DNA from: Opacimonas sp014872805 | GTDB lineage: Bacteria > Pseudomonadota > Gammaproteobacteria > Enterobacterales > Alteromonadaceae | Assembly: GCA_014872805.1 (NCBI GenBank) | Contig: WKFN01000015.1 | Span: forward strand, 1-64,000 | Length of the DNA: 64,000 nt | Reading direction: 5' to 3' | Shown here: piece by piece, positions 34,370 through 42,794 of the stretch | Numbering within the stretch: position 1 is the stretch's first letter | Layout of the letters: the number at the start of each line of letters is the position of its first letter | Program-made: the position numbers and the translations under genes | The notes under the pieces: generated by a model | Database searches by the model: none | Told to the model about the DNA's origin: nothing | What the model saw: only the letters and a program-made list of their open reading frames with translations

Positions 34370-35611
34370 TTAATTCCCTCCTGCAAAGAGGGTCTTAATA
34401 CGGGTATCAATGACCTCAGCCAATGGGACTTGAGAATCAAGCTGTGCCGGGATGTCTTTACTGGTATCTACGGCAATCAAATCCTGAATTGACTGAATGT
34501 AGGCTTCTACGCCTGAATTATCCAATTGGTAATGAGCGACCACAGTATCCAATGCGGTTTGTAAGCCTTGGATATACAATGCTGGTTCTTCTTGCAAAAT
34601 CGCCTGTTGTGCATTGAGCAGTGCATATTTGAGCTGTTCACGAGCAAGCCATTGTTGTTTACCAGACATAAATGGAGTGACATCGGTAGTGCGTTCTTCA
34701 ACTGAGATAAAGTCTTTGACAATGGCATCCCAACTCGCCTTGAGATTGGCTTTCCAATTCGCCACATCAGCACTGACGATAGTTTGCTCCTCAGGAGCAA
34801 CCGGATCAGGGAGTTTCAAGGTATCTAATGGCAACGCATCCACTTGGGCAATCAAAGCAGAAATGCTCAGCGCAATAGACGTTGAAGGTACCTGGTTAAC
34901 TTGTTGCAAGGTTTGAATATCTTTTGCCAGAAGGGCTCGGATCGGCAAAAGTGAAGTATCCGCTAAATCGGCAATGCGCACATCTGCAGATTTCAACAAC
35001 ATTACGGCAGATTGCACATCTTGCTCAAGATAGAGTTTTTTACCTGCGAGTTTGACCAGATAATCTGCCTCAGCTAACAACCAATCAGATGGACGGCGAC
35101 CAGCGACATCGGCAATGCGCTTGGACAACCCTTCATTGGTCAGTTCATTGAGTTCGACACGCTGGGTCAATTGATTGAGTGCTTCAGCTGTTTGGCTATC
35201 ATCGGTTTGTAAACTCGTTAAGGTTTCACTTTGGTTATTAAGGGCCTTTTTGACCGTAGCAACCTCTTGAGATACGCTATTTAAGCCTGTTTCAAGTCGA
35301 GAGTAACGTTGTTCCAACAACTCGATTTGAGGATTGGCGCGCTCGACTTTTATGTAGTTGAGCCAGTACCAGTAACCGCCTGCAAGCAAAGCAATGATAA
35401 TTAAAAAGTTGACTATCGTGATGAGCCACAAACTTTTATGACCGTGTTGTTTGATCACTTCTACTTCGATTTCATTGGGGTGTGTAGCTGGTTGAGATGA
35501 AGCAGGTTCTTGCGAGGGATCGCTATCTATCTTATCACGTTGCGCGGATGAGCTATCAACGACTTCTCCTTCAATCACGTCGTTTTTTACATCCTTATCG
35601 TCTGCTGCCAT
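34370..35611 (-). CDS. hemX: HemX family protein
   Basis: A 413-residue inner-membrane protein with an acidic cytoplasmic N-terminus, one membrane helix (about residues 57-78, LWLITIVNFLIIIALLAGGYWYWL) and a periplasmic coiled-coil region (LEQRYSRLETGLNSVSQEVATV). The conserved RPSDWLLAEADYLVKLAGKKL block is the hallmark of this family, once annotated as a uroporphyrin-III methyltransferase. No methyltransferase fold is visible. It lies between hemD and hemY in the operon. Confidence 0.92.
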   Translation of the reverse strand: MAADDKDVKNDVIEGEVVDSSSAQRDKIDSDPSQEPASSQPATHPNEIEVEVIKQHGHKSLWLITIVNFLIIIALLAGGYWYWLNYIKVERANPQIELLEQRYSRLETGLNSVSQEVATVKKALNNQSETLTSLQTDDSQTAEALNQLTQRVELNELTNEGLSKRIADVAGRRPSDWLLAEADYLVKLAGKKLYLEQDVQSAVMLLKSADVRIADLADTSLLPIRALLAKDIQTLQQVNQVPSTSIALSISALIAQVDALPLDTLKLPDPVAPEEQTIVSADVANWKANLKASWDAIVKDFISVEERTTDVTPFMSGKQQWLAREQLKYALLNAQQAILQEEPALYIQGLQTALDTVVAHYQLDNSGVEAYIQSIQDLIAVDTSKDIPAQLDSQVPLAEVIDTRIKTLFAGGN

Positions 35612-35623
35612 GAGCTACTCCAT

Positions 35624-36364
35624 TTATATATTTTGTAGGGTACTAATTAAATCGGTGTCCGATGCACCATTGGTATTGAACACAGATGCGATACCGCGTT
35701 CATGTAATATCTTAACAATGCGCTGACTAGGTGCCAACCAAGTGCAACGTTTAAGCCACTGACTTGCAAAGTGTGCAAAAGCTAACTCTACTTGTTCGCC
35801 GCTAGTGACAATAATAGTCTTAATATCGACTGGTTGCCAAGCATGTGTAGCCACTGGCTCAGATAAATTTAAGCGCTCATAGCTGCATAGAGTGACCACA
35901 TCCGCACCACGTTCGGTTAATGTGTCTGCTAAAGCCGTTCGACCGCCTTTACCTTTGACAATGACTATTTTTTCTTGCAAAACACGTTGTAAATGGTGAA
36001 GCTCTAGCAATCCTTCTGAGTGCTCAGCCCCTTTGGGCGCACGGAAAATTCTATGACCATTACACCAAAAAGGATCTTTACTTGTCCATTGGGCTAAGGT
36101 CTGAAAAGTACCATTTCCTATCGCATAGATCAGGCATGAGCTATGCAGTTCCGGAAGCAGTGGCAGCGTCCATTTAGCCGCGACACTTGAGGTAAAAACC
36201 ACATGCTTAACCCCCTGCCATTCAATCTGTTTGATCTTAGCGACTAGATCATCGCAAGGTAAGCAACGCTGTAGAGCCACTCCAACACATTCAATTCCGG
36301 CTTGAGCAAAAGCGTACTGAGATGCTGCAATCTTATGTTCAGGTCGCAACAACAGCACACTCAT
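35624..36364 (-). CDS. hemD: Uroporphyrinogen-III synthase
   Basis: A 246-residue cytoplasmic enzyme that closes hydroxymethylbilane to uroporphyrinogen III with inversion of ring D. Two lobes are seen: LLLRPEHKIAASQYAFAQAGIE and WQGVKHVVFTSSVAAKW in the first, IVKGKGGRTALADTLTERGADV and YERL in the second. The family is divergent, and context (directly after hemC) strengthens the call. The start at ATG 36364, one base after the hemC stop, is preferred over a TTG at 36373. Confidence 0.94.
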   Translation of the reverse strand: MSVLLLRPEHKIAASQYAFAQAGIECVGVALQRCLPCDDLVAKIKQIEWQGVKHVVFTSSVAAKWTLPLLPELHSSCLIYAIGNGTFQTLAQWTSKDPFWCNGHRIFRAPKGAEHSEGLLELHHLQRVLQEKIVIVKGKGGRTALADTLTERGADVVTLCSYERLNLSEPVATHAWQPVDIKTIIVTSGEQVELAFAHFASQWLKRCTWLAPSQRIVKILHERGIASVFNTNGASDTDLISTLQNI

Positions 36365-36365
36365 G

Positions 36366-37319
36366 TTAATCAATGCTCACATTGGCAAGGATGTCACCAG
36401 CACCTTGTGCAAGTAGGTCTTCTGCAATGGATACGCCAAGCGCAGCTGCTTGCTCGCGTCGGGCATCAAAGTCACCAATCAGACTCACCGTTTGCTCACT
36501 TTGACATACCAATTTGCCATCGACAGAAGCCACTAATCCTCGCAAGCGCAATTCGTCATTATTCAGCTCAGCAAACGACCCAATTGGAATTTGACAACCC
36601 CCTTCTAGTTTGGCATTCATAGCGCGTTCTGCGCTCACTCTAATGGTCGTTTCAGGGCAGGCTAGGGCTTGCAGTAAAACAATTACATCCGGCTGGTCGT
36701 TGCGACATTCTATGCCAACCGCTCCTTGACCTACTGCGGGTAAAGAGATCTCAGGAGCAATTTGTTCTTTGATGCGAAAACCCATATTTAAGCGAATTAA
36801 CCCTGCACAGGCCAATATAATCGCATCGTAATCACCAGCGTCGAGTTTTGCCAAGCGTGAGTTGACGTTGCCACGCAGATCTTTAATGACCAAATCTGGA
36901 CGTCTGGCTCGAAGTTGCGCTTGGCGACGCAGTGAACTGGTACCGACAATCGCCCCTTGAGGTAATTCGGCAAAACTATCGTAGTTATTTGAGACAAACG
37001 CATCATAAGGATTTTCGCGAGGACATATTGCGTGTAACCCAAACCCTTTGGGGAATTCCATCGGTACGTCTTTCAGTGAATGCACCGCAATATCGGCACG
37101 TCCTTCCATCATGGCCACTTCAAGCTCTTTGATAAATAGGCCTTTGCCACCCACTTTGGCAAGAGGTGTATCTAATATACGGTCGCCTTTGGTGGACATT
37201 GGGAGTAACTCCACTGCCAAATCTGGAAACGCACGTGACAAACCTGCTTGCACATATTCGGCTTGCCACATCGCAAGGGGGCTTTTGCGTGTGGCGATGG
37301 TTAGGGTCTTACTACTCAT
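36366..37319 (-). CDS. hemC: Porphobilinogen deaminase (hydroxymethylbilane synthase)
   Basis: A 317-residue enzyme linking four porphobilinogens into hydroxymethylbilane for heme synthesis. TLTIATRKSPLAMWQAEYV opens it. KGLFIKELEVAMMEGRADIAVHSLKDVP holds the catalytic Asp. Arg residues in GTSSLRRQAQLRARRPDL bind the chain. The dipyrromethane cofactor Cys is in LEGGCQIPIG. It heads the hemCDXY operon. Confidence 0.98.
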   Translation of the reverse strand: MSSKTLTIATRKSPLAMWQAEYVQAGLSRAFPDLAVELLPMSTKGDRILDTPLAKVGGKGLFIKELEVAMMEGRADIAVHSLKDVPMEFPKGFGLHAICPRENPYDAFVSNNYDSFAELPQGAIVGTSSLRRQAQLRARRPDLVIKDLRGNVNSRLAKLDAGDYDAIILACAGLIRLNMGFRIKEQIAPEISLPAVGQGAVGIECRNDQPDVIVLLQALACPETTIRVSAERAMNAKLEGGCQIPIGSFAELNNDELRLRGLVASVDGKLVCQSEQTVSLIGDFDARREQAAALGVSIAEDLLAQGAGDILANVSID

Positions 37320-37355
37320 ATTTCATCCGTTGTGTTGCGGTATCCAAAAGCCGAT

Positions 37356-38027
37356 TTAATCGGCTAAGCGAGCTTGTAACCACGCGCTGATATCTTTGAT
37401 TTGATCTGGGTGCACATTGTGTTGCATCGGGTAGGTTTGCCAGCTGGCTGCAAAACCATTTTGCAAAGCCGATTGGTAAGCCGCTTCACCCATACTCATA
37501 GGCACCACATCATCATGCGTACCGTGCGCAGCAAAAATAGGCGTATTGACACCGGCGTCGGTTTTTTCTGAAGGCAATAACATTGGCTCTGCCATATATG
37601 TAGATAAACAAATCAAACCGCCAAGAGAATGTTCATAACGCGCACCAAGGTGATAAGTGATCACGCCACCTTGAGAAAACCCAGCAAGAATGATTTTGTG
37701 GGCTGGAATGCCCGCTGCAATCTCAGCATCGAGTAACGCTTTGACTGATTCTGCAGACTCGCGTACGCCATCAATGTCAGCACGTGAACCAAAATCCATA
37801 CTTTTGATGTCATACCATGCACGCATTTGCATGCCATTGTTGATTGTTACTGGACGCACCGGAGCGTGCGGAAAAATGAACTTGATGCCCAGTTCATCGG
37901 GAAGTTGAAATGCGGGAACAATCGGCGCAAAACCGTTACCTGAGTCTCCTAAACCATGCAACCAAATGACCGTGGCTTTGTGTTCGCTTGGCGCTTCTAC
38001 AACGACTGAGGGTAACAAATCAAGCAT
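37356..38027 (-). CDS. Carboxylesterase/phospholipase-type alpha/beta hydrolase
   Basis: A 223-residue cytoplasmic esterase of the PF02230 family (EstB, acyl-protein thioesterase-like). The oxyanion strand VIWLHGLGDSGNGFAPIV, nucleophile GFSQGG, acid residue in AAHGTHDDVVP and the His in YPMQHNVHPDQI form a complete Ser-Asp-His triad; the GHSV seen in many relatives reads QHNV here. The broad family takes short-chain esters and lysophospholipids. It overlaps the end of cyaY by 8 bp on the same strand. Confidence 0.92.
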   Translation of the reverse strand: MLDLLPSVVVEAPSEHKATVIWLHGLGDSGNGFAPIVPAFQLPDELGIKFIFPHAPVRPVTINNGMQMRAWYDIKSMDFGSRADIDGVRESAESVKALLDAEIAAGIPAHKIILAGFSQGGVITYHLGARYEHSLGGLICLSTYMAEPMLLPSEKTDAGVNTPIFAAHGTHDDVVPMSMGEAAYQSALQNGFAASWQTYPMQHNVHPDQIKDISAWLQARLAD

Positions 38028-38358
38028 TGCCTAACCCTAGGCGCACTTCGACACCGGCCTGTTTGCTAATAGCAGCGTCTAAAAACGCCCAAAATTCACC
38101 TGCGCCTCGCTCATCGATCCATTGCCCATTTTCGTAATTAAAATGGTGCCCGTTGTAACGGGTCGCAACCCATAGTTGGAGCAGAGGCTCTTGTTTGTTC
38201 AAAATGATTTTGGTGCCGTTTTCGAACACTAAAGTGATGATGCCATCGGCGCTCTCGGCCTCAATATCAGGCTCTTCAAGGGCGTCGATTTTTTCTTCAA
38301 TAGCAATAAACGCTTCATCAATCAGGTTGTGATATGCCAATTCGGTTAATTCTGCCAT
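38020..38358 (-). CDS. cyaY: CyaY, bacterial frataxin
   Basis: A 112-residue iron-binding regulator of iron-sulfur cluster assembly. The start is ATG 38358, with an AGGAGAG site five to six bases upstream; a longer frame from 38385 lacks one. The acidic helix AYHNLIDEAFIAIEEKIDALEEPDIEAESADG is the iron-binding ridge. The beta sheet has NGTKIILNKQEPLLQLWVATR with the conserved NKQxPxxQxW. The length is near the E. coli protein (106). Confidence 0.96.
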   Translation of the reverse strand: MAELTELAYHNLIDEAFIAIEEKIDALEEPDIEAESADGIITLVFENGTKIILNKQEPLLQLWVATRYNGHHFNYENGQWIDERGAGEFWAFLDAAISKQAGVEVRLGLGNA

Positions 38359-38458
38359 GAGCTCTCCTGTACGTGGCCAGTGCATAGTGTTTTATTGGTT
38401 GATTATGTTACCATTGAGCGCAGTGTGCAATCCAATGTTAGTTCAGTCTTTTTTACCT

Positions 38459-39109
38459 ATGTCTATTACACCAAGTTCATCTGCTAAAGGAAATCTCTTT
38501 GTCGTATCAGCGCCTTCTGGTGCCGGTAAGTCGAGTCTGATTAAGGCGCTATTAGAGCAATACAGCACCGACAACCACCCTCTGCAAGTTTCAGTATCTC
38601 ATACCACTCGAGCGCCACGACCCGGTGAAGAAGATGGGGTGCATTATCATTATGTGGACGTGAATGAATTTAAAGCCTTGATAGAACAAGGTGGTTTTTT
38701 TGAATGGGCGGAAGTCTTTGGCAAATACTATGGCACATCAAAACAAGCGATTGCGGATACCTTGGAGCGCGGAATTGATGTGTTTTTGGATATTGATTGG
38801 CAAGGGGCAAGACAAGTCAAAGCCCAATTTCCAGGTGCGCAGACTGTGTTTATTTTACCTCCCAGTGTTGCTGAGCTTGAACGACGCTTGACTGGGCGAG
38901 GGCAGGACAGTGCAGAAGTGATTGCCGGTCGAATGGCGCAAGCAGTTAGTGAAATGTCGCATGTTGATGAATTCGATTACGTGCTGATAAACGATGATTT
39001 TGAACAAACGTTGAGGGCGTTTTGGAGTATTGTTCAAACCCAACGTCAGACTCAGACGTACGTTAATAGCGCTCATCGCACGCTAATTAATGCATTACTA
39101 AACAAATAA
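38459..39109 (+). CDS. gmk: Guanylate kinase
   Basis: A 216-residue enzyme phosphorylating GMP to GDP. The P-loop is SAPSGAGKSSL. SVSHTTRAPRPGEEDGVHYHYV binds GMP. GTSKQAI and LDIDWQGARQVK follow. The frame is open from 38357, but the extension overlaps cyaY on the other strand, so I start at ATG 38459, giving near the family length (207). It is followed by rpoZ and spoT, the usual order. Confidence 0.96.
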   Translation: MSITPSSSAKGNLFVVSAPSGAGKSSLIKALLEQYSTDNHPLQVSVSHTTRAPRPGEEDGVHYHYVDVNEFKALIEQGGFFEWAEVFGKYYGTSKQAIADTLERGIDVFLDIDWQGARQVKAQFPGAQTVFILPPSVAELERRLTGRGQDSAEVIAGRMAQAVSEMSHVDEFDYVLINDDFEQTLRAFWSIVQTQRQTQTYVNSAHRTLINALLNK

Positions 39110-39125
39110 TTTATCGTCCAAAATA

Positions 39126-39154
39126 TAGCAATATCGATGTTTATAGGATAAAAT
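39126..39154 (+). promoter_or_regulatory. Candidate rpoZ promoter
   Basis: TAGCAA (39126-39131) and TAAAAT (39149-39154) are 17 bp apart; the -10 is a 5/6 match and the -35 a 3/6 match. A GC-rich CACGCCCC segment follows, as at promoters under stringent control. It lies between gmk and rpoZ, about 45 bp before the rpoZ start. Confidence 0.45.
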
Positions 39155-39198
39155 CACGCCCCTTTTAAGAAATTTTACTATTTTACACGGAGAAGACC

Positions 39199-39468
39199 AT
39201 GGCTCGAGTCACTGTTGAAGACGCAGTTGATCAGGTAGGCAACCGCTTTGATTTGATTTTATTAGCAGCTAAACGTGCACGTCAACTTGCCATCGAAGGT
39301 AAAGATCCTCTTGTTGATAACGTCAACGACAAGCCAACGGTTGTTGCATTGCGCGAAATCGAAAAAGGTTTAGTGACTCAAGAGTCACTAGAAGAAGCGG
39401 AAGTTGCAGAGCAAGTTCGAGCGGAGTCTGCAGAATTTGCATCGGTTGCTAATATCCTTGCTGAATAA
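39199..39468 (+). CDS. rpoZ: RNA polymerase omega subunit
   Basis: An 89-residue subunit that helps assemble the beta' subunit and forms part of a ppGpp site. MARVTVEDAVDQVGNRFDLILLAAKRARQL is the diagnostic N-terminus, followed by the KPTVVALREIEKGL helix. Length is near E. coli (91). A GGAGA site precedes the ATG. It sits directly before spoT. Confidence 0.98.
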   Translation: MARVTVEDAVDQVGNRFDLILLAAKRARQLAIEGKDPLVDNVNDKPTVVALREIEKGLVTQESLEEAEVAEQVRAESAEFASVANILAE

Positions 39469-39491
39469 CCTTTTTTCCTTTTCTAACACTA

Positions 39492-39550
39492 GCATCACAC
39501 CTTAATAAGACGTATTCTATAAACGTTATAATCAATTAAACGTGTGATGC
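39492..39550 (+). repeat. Inverted repeat in the spoT leader
   Basis: GCATCACAC at 39492-39500 is repeated as its exact reverse complement GTGTGATGC at 39542-39550, with 41 AT-rich bases between. The right arm ends four bases before the GTG start of spoT, covering the place a ribosome-binding site should be; no purine-rich site is otherwise visible. If the arms pair in the mRNA they would shield initiation. Confidence 0.5.
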
Positions 39551-39554
39551 ATTA

Positions 39555-41675
39555 GTGTATTTATTCGAACCCTTACAAAAGACGATTGAAACCTATTTAC
39601 CTACTGATAAGATTCAGTTGGTACGGAATGCATTTGTCTTAGCTCAAGACGCGCATGAAGGGCAGATGCGTTCGTCTGGCGATCCGTATATTACACACCC
39701 TGTCGCAGTGGCTAATATTTTGGCCGAAATGCAATTTGACCACGAAACTCTGATGGCTGCTTTATTACACGATGTGATTGAAGACACCAGTTATACCCAT
39801 GAGGATTTGGCTGAGCAATTCGGGGATACGGTAGCTGATTTGGTTGAAGGCGTCAGTAAACTCGACAAAATAAAATTCTCAAACAAAGAAGAAGCTCAAG
39901 TCGAAAATTTTCGAAAAATGATGCTTGCTATGGTCGAAGACATCCGCGTCATCCTAATTAAACTAGCCGATCGCACTCATAACATGAGAACGCTTGGCGC
40001 GTTGCGTCCGGATAAGCGCAGACGAATTGCCAACGAAACGTTAGAGATTTACGCACCACTTGCTCATCGCTTGGGTATCCATGACATGAAGAATGAGCTT
40101 GAGAATCTGGGATTTGCAGCAAAGCACCCAATGCGGGCGCGCGCATTATCAAGCGCGGTAAAACAAGCGCGAGGCAATCGCAAAGAAATCATCGATAATG
40201 TGTTTACCGAAATTTGCACTCGACTTGATTCAGTGGGCCTGCCTGCTTTGGTCAAGGGACGAGAAAAGCATCTGTATTCGATTTATCGCAAGATGAAAAA
40301 TAAAGAACTGCAATTTAATGAAGTCATGGACATCTATGCATTTCGTTTGATTTTTGACACCATCGATGATTGTTATCGGGCATTAGGGGTGATGCACGGC
40401 TTGTATAAACCGATTGAAAACCGGTTCAAAGATTATATTGCCATTCCGCGTACCAATGGTTATCAATCGCTACATACTTCGTTGAAAGGGCCTCATGGTA
40501 TTCCGGTTGAGATCCAGATTCGCACCAATGAAATGGATCAAATGGCAGATAAAGGCGTTGCCGCGCATTGGCTGTACAAGGATAACGAAGATACGGATTC
40601 CAGTGCGCATTTAAAAGCCCGCAAATGGATGCAATCCATTCTCGAGTTGCAACAAAGTGCCAGCTCGTCGTTTGAGTTCATCGAGAACGTCAAATCTGAT
40701 TTGTTTCCAGACGAAATTTATGTGTTTACCCCCAAAGGTTCGATCATTGAATTGCCGATGGGGGCATGTGCAGTGGATTTTGCTTATGCCGTGCATTCAG
40801 ATGTTGGGAATCGCTGTGTGGGGGTCAGAGTCGATAAGCGCAACTCGTCATTGTCACAGCCATTAGAAAACGGGCAAACCATCGAAATTATTACTTCTCC
40901 ACGCGCAAAACCGAATGCCAACTGGCTAAATTATGTCGTATCGGCAAAGGCACGCAGTGCGATTCGTCACTACTTGAAACGCCAGCAAACCGAAGACGCA
41001 GCGAACATGGGCCTTCGCTTGTTGCGCCACGCTTTAGGCTCGGTCAAATATGACGATATTCCAGCGCTGGATCTGCAACAAATCGCGTTAGATATGGGGC
41101 ATAACACCTTTGATGAGCTACTCAGAGAAATTGGTTTAGGCAACGAATTGGCGGGTGTCATAGCTCGACGTTTGGTTGGGGAAACTGAAGGGTTAACTGA
41201 GTCAGAAAAGCGCGGTAATGTGGCGATTAAAGGGACTGAAGGCTTATTGTTACATTATTCTCGCTGTTGTTACCCAATCCCAAATGATGAAATCGTCGCA
41301 GTTCTCAATCCAGGTAAAGGTATGATGATCCATCAGGTAGGCTGTACCAATATTCGTAAGCTCGCCCGAGATGAACCGCAACGGGTCTTACCGATGGAGT
41401 GGGATGGCGAAGTCAATGGCGATTTTAAGGTTTCATTGCGTATTGAACTGATCAATCATCAAGGCATACTGGCCAAATTAACCAACACCATTGCAGCATC
41501 GGATTCTAATATCATCTCGATGAATTCAGACGAAAAAGAGTCCAATATTTATAATGTAGATTTGGTGTTAACCACCCATAATCGTATTCATTTTGCTGAT
41601 ATTATGCGTAAAATTCGCAATATCGAAGAAGTTCAAAAAGTCTCGCGACATTCGCAGAGCAAAACCATAAATTAG
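39555..41675 (+). CDS. spoT: Bifunctional (p)ppGpp synthetase/hydrolase SpoT
   Basis: A 706-residue cytoplasmic enzyme setting alarmone levels. The start is GTG 39555. The N-terminal HD hydrolase keeps its metal ligands (ITHPVAVA, LLHDVIEDT, LADRTHNMRT), so hydrolysis should be active. The synthetase domain has IYAFRLIFDTIDDCYRALG and DYIAIPRTNGYQSLHT. The TGS domain starts near residue 390 (IYVFTPKGSIIELPMG). A zinc-finger/RIS region (LLLHYSRCCYPIPNDEIV) and a C-terminal ACT domain follow. The retained HD ligands and the position between rpoZ and trmH identify SpoT and not RelA. Confidence 0.98.
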   Translation: MYLFEPLQKTIETYLPTDKIQLVRNAFVLAQDAHEGQMRSSGDPYITHPVAVANILAEMQFDHETLMAALLHDVIEDTSYTHEDLAEQFGDTVADLVEGVSKLDKIKFSNKEEAQVENFRKMMLAMVEDIRVILIKLADRTHNMRTLGALRPDKRRRIANETLEIYAPLAHRLGIHDMKNELENLGFAAKHPMRARALSSAVKQARGNRKEIIDNVFTEICTRLDSVGLPALVKGREKHLYSIYRKMKNKELQFNEVMDIYAFRLIFDTIDDCYRALGVMHGLYKPIENRFKDYIAIPRTNGYQSLHTSLKGPHGIPVEIQIRTNEMDQMADKGVAAHWLYKDNEDTDSSAHLKARKWMQSILELQQSASSSFEFIENVKSDLFPDEIYVFTPKGSIIELPMGACAVDFAYAVHSDVGNRCVGVRVDKRNSSLSQPLENGQTIEIITSPRAKPNANWLNYVVSAKARSAIRHYLKRQQTEDAANMGLRLLRHALGSVKYDDIPALDLQQIALDMGHNTFDELLREIGLGNELAGVIARRLVGETEGLTESEKRGNVAIKGTEGLLLHYSRCCYPIPNDEIVAVLNPGKGMMIHQVGCTNIRKLARDEPQRVLPMEWDGEVNGDFKVSLRIELINHQGILAKLTNTIAASDSNIISMNSDEKESNIYNVDLVLTTHNRIHFADIMRKIRNIEEVQKVSRHSQSKTIN

Positions 41676-41684
41676 GAAATAACT

Positions 41685-42068
41685 ATGTCTCGACAAATCA
41701 TTCACACTGACCGTGCGCCAGCAGCTATAGGTACTTATAACCAAGCGGTTAAGGTTGGTAACACCACATATTTATCTGGTCAGATTCCACTAGTACCAGA
41801 AACCATGGAAATGGTATCGGATGATTTTGCTGAGCAAGCCCATCAAGTGTTCAAAAATCTTTCAGCAGTGTGTGAAGCAGCCGGTGGCACACTCAATGAT
41901 ATGGCCAAGGTGAATATATTTGTTATTGATTTAGGACATTTTGCTACCGTTAATAGCATTATGGCTGAGTATTTTAGTGAACCTTACCCCGCTCGTGCGG
42001 CAGTGCAAGTTGCAGCATTACCCAAAGGCGCACAAATCGAAATTGATGGTATGTTGATCACTGAGTAG
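41685..42068 (+). CDS. ridA: RidA family enamine/imine deaminase
   Basis: A 127-residue trimeric enzyme that hydrolyses reactive 2-aminoacrylate and related imines. APAAIGTYNQAVKVGNTTYLSGQIPLVPET, the conserved Arg in PYPARAAVQVAALPKGAQIEIDG and the terminal Glu match RidA. It lies 9 bp after spoT and 4 bp before trmH, so it is part of the operon; E. coli lacks it at this site. Confidence 0.96.
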   Translation: MSRQIIHTDRAPAAIGTYNQAVKVGNTTYLSGQIPLVPETMEMVSDDFAEQAHQVFKNLSAVCEAAGGTLNDMAKVNIFVIDLGHFATVNSIMAEYFSEPYPARAAVQVAALPKGAQIEIDGMLITE

Positions 42069-42072
42069 GCTT

Positions 42073-42753
42073 ATGTCACCAGAACGTTATCAGCGCATCC
42101 GCCAGATGTTGACGATGCGTCAAACGGACTTGACGGTGCTCATGGAAGAAGTACACAAACCTCACAATGTCTCTGCGATTCTGCGTACCTGTGACGCAGT
42201 TGGGATCCATCAGGCGCATGCGATTTGGGAAAAAACACCTGGGATGCGTCGTGGTACTTCCATGGGCGCAACGGATTGGTTGTCGGTACAAGCTCACGAC
42301 ACAATTGATGACGCAGTATCTCACCTCAAAGCACAAAAAATGCAAATCCTGGTAACGAACTTGTCTGATTCAGCTTTAGATTATCGCGAAATCGATTATA
42401 CACGCCCTACGGCCATTATTATGGGACAAGAAAAAAACGGTGTCACGCCAGAAGCCTTAGCGCTTGCGGACCAAGATATAGTGATCCCTATGGTGGGCAT
42501 GACGCAATCTTTGAATGTTTCTGTAGCGGCGGCCTTAGTGTTGTACGAAGCTCAGCGTCAACGGCAAAATGCCGGTATGTATCACACTCAACAATTGAGT
42601 GAGGAGGAATGTCAAAAAGCTCTGTTTAAAGGTGGTCATCCAACGATTTACAAACAGTGGTTAAAACACGATTTACCTTTGCCTCATATTAATGAGGAAG
42701 GACAAATTGATGCCTCACAAATATGGTGGGATACGCTACAATATTCTAAATAA
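42073..42753 (+). CDS. trmH: tRNA (guanosine-18-2'-O)-methyltransferase
   Basis: A 226-residue SPOUT-class enzyme methylating the ribose of G18 in tRNA. KPHNVSAILRTCDAVGI, IIMGQEKNGVTPEAL and the knot motif IPMVGMTQSLNVSVAAALVLYEA (S-adenosylmethionine site) are intact. Length is near E. coli TrmH (229). It lies between ridA and recG as expected for the spoT operon. Confidence 0.97.
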   Translation: MSPERYQRIRQMLTMRQTDLTVLMEEVHKPHNVSAILRTCDAVGIHQAHAIWEKTPGMRRGTSMGATDWLSVQAHDTIDDAVSHLKAQKMQILVTNLSDSALDYREIDYTRPTAIIMGQEKNGVTPEALALADQDIVIPMVGMTQSLNVSVAAALVLYEAQRQRQNAGMYHTQQLSEEECQKALFKGGHPTIYKQWLKHDLPLPHINEEGQIDASQIWWDTLQYSK

Positions 42754-42794
42754 CAAGTGACGTTCACATAACGATAATAACAAAGGGATTACGA

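Noticed and set aside
35624..37319. hemX as a uroporphyrin-III methyltransferase
   Set aside because: No methyltransferase fold or SAM motif is visible; it has one membrane helix and a coiled coil, as in the HemX family.
39492..39550. A factor-independent terminator after rpoZ
   Set aside because: The arms are 41 nt apart and no T-run follows the second arm, so it cannot be a standard terminator.
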